DNA of 64,000 bases from Fusarium oxysporum f. sp. lycopersici 4287 (lineage: Eukaryota > Ascomycota > Sordariomycetes > Hypocreales > Nectriaceae): contig NC_030993.1 of the NCBI RefSeq assembly GCF_000149955.1, positions 434,125 to 498,124 of the forward strand, written 5' to 3'. The notes under the pieces are model-generated. The model did not search any database. It was not told where the DNA came from and saw only the letters and a program-made list of their open reading frames with translations. Shown here piece after piece: positions 56,168-64,000 of the stretch (position 1 is the stretch's first letter; every line of letters begins with the position of its first letter). The translations under genes were made by a program, and so were the position numbers.

Positions 56168-58712
56168 ATGGGTAATTCCAACACAAAAGAGTCTCGTCCC
56201 GAGGGCGATCCTCGTCAATATGCAGGTCCCGGCGATCCTTCAGTACGCGAGCATTTACAAAACACCAGCTCGAGGTCGAACCGACGAATGAGCAGAGCCG
56301 AGATAAACATCTTTGGTATCGGTCCCAGTTCCTCCCGCAATCGTGAACAACCAGATGCTCCCTTTGAGCGTCGCGAAACAAAGCAGGAGCGTGAGGCGAG
56401 GAGGTTAGAAAGGGAGCGCGTGGCTCGAGCAAAGGAACGGGAGAGGAGTATGCGCGAAGAGCACGTTGATGGAGGTTATCTGGTAACATTGGGCACCTAC
56501 ACCGGTACTGAGGACTTTAGCAAGCCTGTCGTGAGGCAGCTACAGGTGCGTTCTTTGTTTCGTTTGATCTTATCGGTAAGCTGACATCACCCAGATAGAG
56601 AGAAAGCTTGCGCCATTCTGGCGAGGCCTTAATGATTGGTCTTCGAGCTGGGCCGAGCATCAACTCGTCGCTGCAGCCCGTGGCCTTCCTATCCCCCCCG
56701 CCGATGCGCCTCCCGACCCAGAACTCATCCCGCAACCTCCTCCCGCAGAGAACCCATCGTCTTCGAGCCAGAACCTCCAGAATTTGACGGTGCCTATGGG
56801 ACCTAGGACACTTTCTGCCGCATCGGATCGCAGCGGATCAAACACAGGTTCCGCTCTCCCTTCGCCGTCGACACCTGGAGCAAGCAAGTCGCCTTTCAAG
56901 CCACGAGCCAAAGCTCTTGCCGCTGCCCTCAGTGGTGGTTCTCGAAATGCCTCGTCAACCGATTTGTCGCCAAAGGAGATCGCTCTCCCTCATGATCCCT
57001 TTGTGAACGGCCAACCCATGGAGGTTTTCCTTTACAAAGACGCTGAGGAGTGCCCTATCTGCTTCCTGACATATCCGCCTTACTTGAACCGCACCAGATG
57101 CTGTGACCAAAATATCTGCAGCGAATGTTTCGTTCAGATCAAGCGCGCTGATCCTCACCTTCCTGAGCATCATCCCAACGGTGAAGCTCGGGATCCTAAT
57201 GAAGGTCTCAACCCGGACGACCCGCCCGAGATGCTTATCTCGGAGCCCTCGGCATGCCCCTACTGCCAACAGCCTGAATTTGGCGTCACATACGACCCTC
57301 CCCCCTTCCGTCGGGGTCTTGCGTACTCGAGCGGCCCATCACACGGCACAGCCATGTCTTCGCAGACTTCACTAAACAGCACACTGCAGACCCCACCCAC
57401 ACCCGGCCGTCGACGCGCACATAGTTTGTCTGCGAACGCGCCGAATGTCATCACCACCGATCGCGTGCGTCCCGATTGGGCGGCGAAACTTGCATCAGCG
57501 AGGAACCACCAAGCACGAAGAGCTGCAGCGGCCACTGCCCTTCATACAGCTGCATTTCTCATGGGCGGAAACGAACAGAGATCGATTCTTCGCCCGGGTC
57601 GATTTGGCCGAAGGAACACTGGAAACAACGATTCAAATGCTAGTCCCAGCCCCAGCGGACAGGGCCAAGCAGACGGTGCACAGGACGACGCGAGTGAGGG
57701 ACCGGAACCTGGAGCTAGAGGATCTTCACGGAACGGTACAGGACGAAGGAGCCGCATGGACGAACTTGAGGAGATGATGTTTATGGAGGCTGTTCGTCTT
57801 TCTCTAGCTTCTGAAGAAGAGCGCAAACGTAAGGAGGAAAAGGCTATTCGAAAGGAGACTAAGAGACGAGAGAAGGAGGAACGTAAAGCCGCCAAGAAGG
57901 GTGGACATCCATACAGTGGAAGTGCAAGTGGTGCGAGCGCTAGTAGCTTGTCACTCGGAGGATTGGGTCGACGACGAGGCAACAGTACTGCCAGCAATCT
58001 CCGTGTAGAAGCTACCATGTCTAGGGCATCACAAGCTTCGAGCGCACCGGATTCGCCAGCAGAGCCAAAGGCTAAGGACGATGGGCCCGCTGGAAAAGGC
58101 AAGGGAGTGGATCGAGGCACGTCTGATAACCAGGCTGGACCAACATCATCATCGAGTTCTCTGCCACTACCGGCTGGGCCTCCGCGTGGAGGATCACATC
58201 TTAGGCAGATGAGCAATGCCTCCTCAGTTGGGTCATCAGTCAACGATAGCCCGGTTGGCACATACACGGGACCCGACTACCTGGGCGCCGACTTAGGTCC
58301 TCGGTCTAGTGGGCTGAGCCTTGGTGCTTACAGCGACGATGGAGAACGCGACGGCGGAAGCGCCGGGTCTGAGCCCATGTTCAACTTTAGCAGTCTCGCT
58401 CAGATGGTTGGTGCCGATCTCGAAAACGGACAAATGCACCGCAACGATGAGGGAGAGTCTCACGATACACATGGTCGACCACTCTCACAAGTGAAGGAGG
58501 ATGAGAAGGAGGACGCAGAGGCAGAGCACGTTGAGGGTGTGACAACTGCTAAGACAGAAGTTGTCCCTAGTTCTCTTGCTGCCCCGGCTGTTATGATCAC
58601 ACCGGAAACTCCCGCGCCTGTGGATGAAGCAGAACATGAAGCTAAGCAACTCGGACATTCTGAAATTACAACGGTGACGGGTCGACCTGCTACAGAACAG
58701 AGACACATTTAA
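56168..58712 (+). CDS. SIP5: SIP5-like RING-type protein, SNF1-interacting (831 aa, two exons)
   Basis: Exons 56168-56545 and 56595-58712 flank a 49-nt intron (GTGCGT donor, CTGAC branch, CCCAG acceptor), phase 0, 831 aa. The N-terminus MGNSNTKES is a good N-myristoylation site. Conserved SIP5 features follow: [38 protein letters not shown] and [21 protein letters not shown] with further Cys pairs ([24 protein letters not shown]) near residues 275-365, a RING-like zinc module. The last 400 residues are low-complexity and Ser-rich, with a Lys/Glu-rich helix ([13 protein letters not shown]). Yeast Sip5 binds the Snf1 kinase and the Reg1/Glc7 phosphatase in glucose signalling. The start context is CACCATGG. 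Confidence 0.88.
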
Positions 58713-58926
58713 ATGGGCTTTTTGTCAGGGAAGAGGGGGATTTTGGGATGCATAGGTTTTTAAAGATACGAGAAACGTTGTCGGGGAATGTACTTTGTAT
58801 GAGGGAGCATCATATATGTAGTAGCGTATACAAAGAGTGGGCATGTAATATCTATGCCACGAGGATCGTCACAATGCTCAATCGCTCGACTGGTATCAAA
58901 TGTTTATTCTTTAGTTCGTGGTCTGT

Positions 58927-60024
58927 CTATGTCTTCTTGACTTCAGCCTTGAACTTCTCCACCCACTCACTAAACTCATCACTCTCGCCCTCCCACCCAA
59001 GCTTCAAAACCTCGCTAACACCAACCGCACTCTCAAAACACTCCGCCATGAGTCTATCGATCTCTTCCGCATCAAGCTCGTAAAACGCACCAGCCAAATC
59101 CCCAAATTTATCCGGCAACGTCTCGAGAACACTCGCTGCTTTGTCCAGCTTGGAGGGAATGTCACCCGTGGTGGTATCCTTGGGAAGTTTCTTGAAGCGC
59201 CTCTTGGAAATGGCTTGGTATAGAAGAACGATCATTCGTAAACGCTTGAGAGTTGAGTCAAGACGGGGTCGGATCTTATCGGGGTCGGATTTTGGGATGG
59301 TGGAGGAGGAGTTCATCAAGTCGTCGACCATTTCTTGCTCCGTGAGCGACGCATTGTTCATATCATCGGCCAGACCGTCAACATCATCTTCATCATCCTC
59401 CTCCTCTCCCCACTCCTTCAACTCCTCCATAACATCCTTCAGCGTATCCCTCCACTCCTCCGCCTTTCTGACATAAAAGCCCCCAACCCCCAGATCCGCA
59501 AGCTTAACAACCTCATCGCACGCACTCCAAAGCTTGCCCGTCAAAACAAGACTTCCCTTGCTCCCATCCCTCCCCAGAGCAGGTATAACCTTCCCATCAT
59601 CAGGAACACGCTTCAACAAACCCCACAGCTCAACGAGGACCTTTTGGCAGCGGTATGCTAGTTCTTTCCGCACGACGCTCGTGTAGAGATCGGGGGTGCA
59701 GGCCTGCGCGGCGGTGGCGAGGCCGGGGATGGGGCCCTTTATGAGCTCGCGGATCACGGTGCTGATGGCGCTAGGGGTGAAGGGCTCGTTTATTATGAGA
59801 AGGGAGATTTTGGTTGAGTGGGCGCGGATGAGGAGGGATGTGTCGCGGGCGAGGGATAGGGCGTTTATGGAAGTTGTTTCGGGGGAGGAGGAGGAGGGTG
59901 TTGCTGGGGTTAGTGAGTTACGTTGGATGGTGGTGAGTGTTGATTGGAGCTGTTCGAGGAGGGTTGTAGCAGTCGCTATGAGTGTAGCAAGAGCCTTGCG
60001 AGACTCTTCATCGTTCGGCGCCAT
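58927..60024 (-). CDS. Cyclin-D1-binding-protein-1-like (GCIP family) protein, 365 aa
   Basis: A single exon. I chose the ATG at 60024 (MAPNDEESRK) instead of the upstream in-frame start at 60153, because the extension is low in similarity and lies in the promoter shared with the glucosidase gene. The protein is helical throughout. Landmarks are TTLLEQLQSTL, GPIPGLATAAQAC and RKELAYRCQKVLVELW, which fit the GCIP/CCNDBP1 family (PF13324). An acidic run EWGEEEDDEDDVDGL lies mid-protein. Human CCNDBP1 is a cyclin-D-binding HLH-type regulator; the role in fungi is unknown. It converges with SIP5 (214 bp gap) and diverges from glucosidase II beta (302 bp gap). Confidence 0.8.
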   Translation of the reverse strand: MAPNDEESRKALATLIATATTLLEQLQSTLTTIQRNSLTPATPSSSSPETTSINALSLARDTSLLIRAHSTKISLLIINEPFTPSAISTVIRELIKGPIPGLATAAQACTPDLYTSVVRKELAYRCQKVLVELWGLLKRVPDDGKVIPALGRDGSKGSLVLTGKLWSACDEVVKLADLGVGGFYVRKAEEWRDTLKDVMEELKEWGEEEDDEDDVDGLADDMNNASLTEQEMVDDLMNSSSTIPKSDPDKIRPRLDSTLKRLRMIVLLYQAISKRRFKKLPKDTTTGDIPSKLDKAASVLETLPDKFGDLAGAFYELDAEEIDRLMAECFESAVGVSEVLKLGWEGESDEFSEWVEKFKAEVKKT

Positions 60025-60326
60025 ATTGATTGACCAGAGTATAAGATAGTATATGTGTAGATGGCGATGATGCGTCACAGTTTTGCTGGTGTTGGAGGGG
60101 TTGACTTCTTTTTTCTCGTCCCCCACCTTTAGTGCCCTTCTCCCCCCAGGCACGGATTTACTTCCGCGTCTCAGATGCTCCCGAACATTTACCGCCCAGG
60201 GGAGCTTTTACAGTGGAGACCTCCCTCTGGAATGCTCCCCTGTCCCCTAAAGTAGTTATAGCTGACCTGGCCAACTCCAACCTCCAATTCCTTTGCTGGA
60301 GTCATTACACAAAAACACCAGAAACA
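60025..60326. other. Bidirectional promoter region (302 bp)
   Basis: Separates the divergent GCIP-like and glucosidase II beta genes. CT-rich with an ACACCAGAAACA leader before the plus-strand ATG. No clear TATA box on either side. Confidence 0.45.
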
Positions 60327-62131
60327 ATGCAACACCCGAATTCTCTGGCGCTTCTGGGCGCTATTTACGCTTTTACTCTGGCTGCTGCTGGCAGCGTGCC
60401 TAGAGGTGTTGGCCCAGAATGTAAGAGTACTTCGTGATCATGAAGTGAAGCTATGGGGAGCTAACAGGTGTTGTAGTTGCTTCCCACTATCAGGGCGATG
60501 AATTCTCTTGCATCACCAACGCAGCGATCAAATTGAGCCTTGACCGGGTCAACGATAACACGTGCGATTGCCCCGATGGCTCAGACGAACCAGGCACCGC
60601 TGCCTGCGCCAACCTCGATCCTCTCTCCCCCGAACAACCTCTCGTCGGCTCCATCTCCGGCACGACAAACACCACCAATGCACTGCCCGGCTTCTGGTGC
60701 GAGAACAAGGGACACATTGGAATGTATGTTCCGTTCCTCTACGTCAACGACGGCGTGTGCGATTACGAGCTCTGCTGCGATGGGTCGGAGGAGTACGGTG
60801 GTGTAGGCGGTGTCAAGTGCGAGAACAAATGTGCCGAGATCGGAAAGGAGTATAGACGATTGGAGGATGAGAAGAAGAAGGCTTTGCAAAAGGCTGCGAT
60901 GAAGAGGGGCGCTATGGTTAGCGAGGCTAAGGATCTGAGACAAAAGGTTGAGAAGAAGGTGGAGGACTTGAAAAAGGAGATTGCGGCGCTGGAAGTCAAG
61001 AAAGAAGAACTCGCCCAGAAGCACCGCGATGCTGAACAGCAAGATAAGGGAAAAGTTGTCCGCGAGGGTCCTGGTAGCGGTAAGCTTGGTGTTCTTGTTG
61101 GTCTTGCAAAGACACGCGTCAACGAGCTCAGGGATACATTGGATAAGGTCGTTACCCAGCGTGACGCTCTGAAGGAGCGAGTCGGGGAGCTTGAGGAGCT
61201 TTTGAAAAAGTTCAAGACTGACTATAACCCTAACTTCAATGACGAGGGTGTTAAGGCGGCGATTCGGTCTTTTGAGGATTATTCGGCTCGTCGGGCGGAG
61301 AGCAAGGAGGAGGTTGTGAATGATGAGGATATCTTGAGTGTTCTGAAGGAGGATGGGGAGAATAGCGGTGTTAATTGGAGTGAGTTTGAGGAGGGTGAGG
61401 GAAGCGATACTGATATTCGTAAGTCAACTCTCCCACAAGATAGTGTGTTCTTTGCTAACAACTTAGTCTACAACTTTGAGGCCTACCTCCCTCCTCCCGT
61501 TCGAGCCTTCATCCACAACTCTCTCGACAACCTCCGTGTCTGGGCCATCACCAACGGCATCCTCGCCGACAACTCATCCCCCGGCAAAGAATCCACCCTC
61601 GTCCGCGCAGCCCGCGAAGCCGTTGACGCTGCCAAACGTGATCTCTCCGACAAAAAGTCCACTCTCGACGTCGAACAAGCCGATCTCGATTTCGACTACG
61701 GCCCAGACGATATCTTCCGCGCCCTCAAAGACAAATGTGTAACCCTCGAAGCCGGCGAGTACACCTACGAACAATGCTGGCTCGGCAGCACCAAGCAAAA
61801 GTCCAAGAAGGGCCACGGCCAAAGCAACATGGGAAATTTCAAGCGCATCGACCGCGAAATGGCAGACGAAGAAGACAGGATCGACGGAAAGAGTCTTGGA
61901 CGCGGAGAGAGGATGGTGTTGAGGTATGAAGATGGTCAGCAGTGCTGGAATGGCCCGCAGAGGAGAACGGATGTTTGGCTGGGATGTGCGGAGACGGAGG
62001 AGTTGTGGAGGGTTAGCGAGAGCGAGAAGTGCGTTTACAGGATGGAGATTGGTACGCCTGCTGCTTGTGACTTTTCGAGATGGGATGTTGGAAGTCAGCC
62101 CAAGAAGCCCAGATCTCGAGATGAGCTATAG
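60327..62131 (+). CDS. Glucosidase II beta subunit, ER luminal (566 aa, three exons)
   Basis: Exons 60327-60420, 60477-61418 and 61467-62131; phases close to 566 aa. Exon 1 supplies the signal peptide (MQHPNSLALLGAIYAFTLAA). LDL-receptor-class-A-like repeats follow: DNTCDCPDGSDEPGTAAC and VCDYELCCDGSEEYGG. Then comes a long Lys/Glu coiled coil (residues about 170-280) and a C-terminal MRH (mannose-6-phosphate receptor homology) domain with YEQCWLGS, MVLRYEDGQQCWNG, WLGC and CVYRMEIGTPAAC. The protein ends in SRDEL, a KDEL/HDEL-like retrieval signal. The beta subunit tethers glucosidase II in the ER and binds mannose arms while the alpha subunit trims glucose from N-glycans. The second intron, 48 nt, is in frame and stop-free, so an unspliced form would add 16 residues. 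Confidence 0.92.
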
Positions 62132-62339
62132 ACAGGAGCAGAGAGGGGAGAGGGCTAGAATGTTGGGAACATACAATGCTGGTTAAGATAGAATACAACA
62201 CGACTCGGTTCAATACTCGTATTATACATGCATGAAATATTTGTAACGTCTAAGAAACGTTCCTGATATCAACAACCCCCCAACTCCCGCACCTTGAAGC
62301 AAATACCAACCCCTCAGCAACTCTCTTCTTCTGCAGAAT

Positions 62340-64000
62340 CTACCAGAAGCTGCACCATCCTATGTAGTGCTGGCACAGATTCTCCAGCTTCGTAGCCTCC
62401 ATGATCAACTTGTTGACCTGCGCAATGACATCCAGCTCCTCGTTGTTCTTAAAGTCACGACCCGTAAGCTTCTGCTGCACACGGTCCAGCACCTCCACCG
62501 CCCTCGCGTTCTGGCTCTCTACCTCTGGTGCGCCGCCATTTGTCATGGCCTCGCCCGCTGAACTGTTTGTTCGGGCGCGTGCGCGGGTCTGAATTGATGG
62601 TTCAGGGGCGTTGAGGAGTTCACTTGGCGCGACGTCGCTGTCGAGGATGGATTGGCGACGCGCGCGGACTCCGCCTGGGACGGGCATGGCTGTGTCGCGA
62701 TCAGAGTTGAAGTTGGGGCCTGTTGGGGATGCGGCGTTTGTGAGACGCCATGTAAGGAGAGGATCATGGATGAACTGTGAATGTCAGTATGAGATGTATC
62801 AATCTGGAGAGGGGGGTGACTTACCGCTTCGAGAACAGCCATGACGCTCTCTTTGTTATCTCGTAGAACCCTCATCACGTTCTCGCATGTGATTCTAAAG
62901 CTACCCTCGATGTTGCTAACCTCCATAGCATAGGTCAGCATGCGAGTGAGTCGGAAAGGAACCCTCTCCGGGTATTTCTCTCTCTTCATCGCCACCTCGA
63001 AACAATCACCGAAATCAATGTGGATGATCTTTCCAGTGACGCGGTCAAGCATCAAGTTGGAAGGATGACGATCACCCAGTCCCAGAATATATCCCACCAT
63101 GGACATGACACCGAGAGAACGAGTGTAGTTGGTTCGTCTCTCAAGCCAAGCCTCAGAAGACTTTGACTTGAGCCAGAGAACACGGTACAGATCCTGCCCG
63201 GTGGTGTTGTCGAGCGCATAACCGAACACCTCGACTTTCTGCATCAAGGTGAGGTTATCGTAGTCAGGCGCCATCTGGAGCATGATGCGGTGTTCAATGT
63301 TGAGCAGGATCTTGCGACTCTCACGATACTCCCTAATAAGAACGTGGAGGGTGTCGCTGTTAGGAACCCACCCGAGCAGACCGCTATTCTGCGAGAGCGG
63401 GATGGCAGGGTAGCGCTGGATGTTGAGATGGCGCTTGAAGCACTCCGAGTCGTGGGCGAGGAGGGTGTTACAGAGGCCGAACAGCTGCATAACTCGTTCG
63501 TCCTGGCGGATATCCTCGTGGCCCTTTAGCAGGAACGCGTACGACTTTCCGTCACTGCCGTTGACGTTGAGCTTTCGTGGACGTTGCTTAGAGTTGATAA
63601 CACTAAAAGTTGTGTCAAAGGACATTATCCTCACGATGGGCTGTCCGCTCTTGTATGTTCCTGGAACTGCCAGGTCCAGGTTCTTGGCGTTGAGGAGCTT
63701 GGGCGAGCAGTACGTCAACTCCAGGGTGGTGACCTGAGGTAGCTGCCTACTTATTCTGCGGAATACCTGATAATACAGATCCCACGCCTGGTTCAGGTCG
63801 TTGACGTCTTGACTTGTCTCGTACTGTCGGCACCAATCTTGTGCCTCCTTAAGATCTCGCCCGAAAGCCTGTGCGAAAGAGATCTCGCGCAGAGTTTCGG
63901 GTCCACGCTCCAGAAGTTCGTGTAGAGGCGCAAGTGTTGCAAACATCCCTTCAATGTTGCTATCACCAAAGTACAACCGCGAAGCTTCCTCCAATCCCTC
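62340..64000 (-). CDS. TOR: TOR kinase, C-terminal part (FRB, kinase, FATC); 5' end outside window
   Basis: Exon 62825 to beyond 64000 and exon 62340-62774 (minus) are joined by a 50-nt GTAAGT intron in phase 0. From the window edge inward: FRB domain ([17 protein letters not shown]...[15 protein letters not shown]), the PI3K-related kinase lobe with [18 protein letters not shown], the [12 protein letters not shown] catalytic loop and [11 protein letters not shown] metal motif, then a Ser/Arg-rich insert, and the FATC end [15 protein letters not shown] is the conserved growth regulator of TORC1/TORC2, and the FRB domain binds FKBP12-rapamycin. At least 500 residues are visible of an expected ~2,400. 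It converges on glucosidase II beta with 208 bp between stops. Confidence 0.95.

Noticed and set aside
57542..58267. 241-codon minus-strand frame inside SIP5
   Set aside because: Antisense shadow of the Ser-rich low-complexity region.
1..64000. CRISPR arrays, bacterial operons or phage genes
   Set aside because: The window is eukaryotic; no direct-repeat/spacer array or phage-type gene order was seen.

Overview
The window reads as nuclear DNA of a filamentous ascomycete, most probably a Fusarium. Genes lie on both strands and carry short spliceosomal introns of about 45-115 nt with GTAAGT-like donors and CTAAC/CTGAC branch sites. The gene families present (HET, CAP10/GT90, SIP5, PhiA-like, F-box/CDWC, secreted small Cys-rich proteins) are typical of Sordariomycetes. 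I found no telomere repeat and no bacterial-type operons. The assembly is a draft: a run of N lies at 36656-36756.

The left part (about 1-34 kb) looks accessory. It holds a tiny Cys-tail protein, a HET-domain incompatibility-type gene, a ferric reductase, an F-box protein, an 18-bp minisatellite, a decayed HET C-terminus beside an AT/TpA-rich tract that looks RIP-mutated, a PhiA-like cell-wall protein, an NmrA-like/SABATH methyltransferase pair, a tRNA-Arg-like unit with an impossible anticodon loop, two paralogous secreted 8-Cys proteins flanking a GT90 glycosyltransferase, a PEX11 protein, a conserved uncharacterised fungal protein, a six-exon gene whose C-terminal half resembles His-Asn nuclease domains, and a Cys/Met-metabolism PLP enzyme.

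An MFS sugar transporter with strong codon bias (34.2-36.0 kb) is followed by about 5.3 kb without a convincing gene, containing the assembly gap. The right part (41-64 kb) is mostly conserved core: an MDR oxidoreductase, ARP6 (SWR1 complex), a secreted beta-lactamase-like hydrolase, an ARA2-type aldo/keto reductase, an F-box/CDWC gene carrying a 1-nt frameshift and a 7-nt microexon, a UFD1-like protein fused to zinc fingers and an AZUL-like module, SIP5, a cyclin-D1-binding-protein-like gene, glucosidase II beta, and the 3' end of the TOR kinase gene, which runs off the window.

The genes do not form one pathway. Local relations are: TOR, SIP5 (a SNF1 partner) and the UFD1-like gene are signalling and proteostasis genes; glucosidase II beta acts in ER glycoprotein folding; NmrA-like plus SABATH methyltransferase may be a two-gene metabolic pair; and the small secreted proteins, HET gene and nuclease-like gene suit an environment- or conflict-facing left part. 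Exon boundaries were worked out by hand from splice signals, reading phase and family similarity. They should be read as models.
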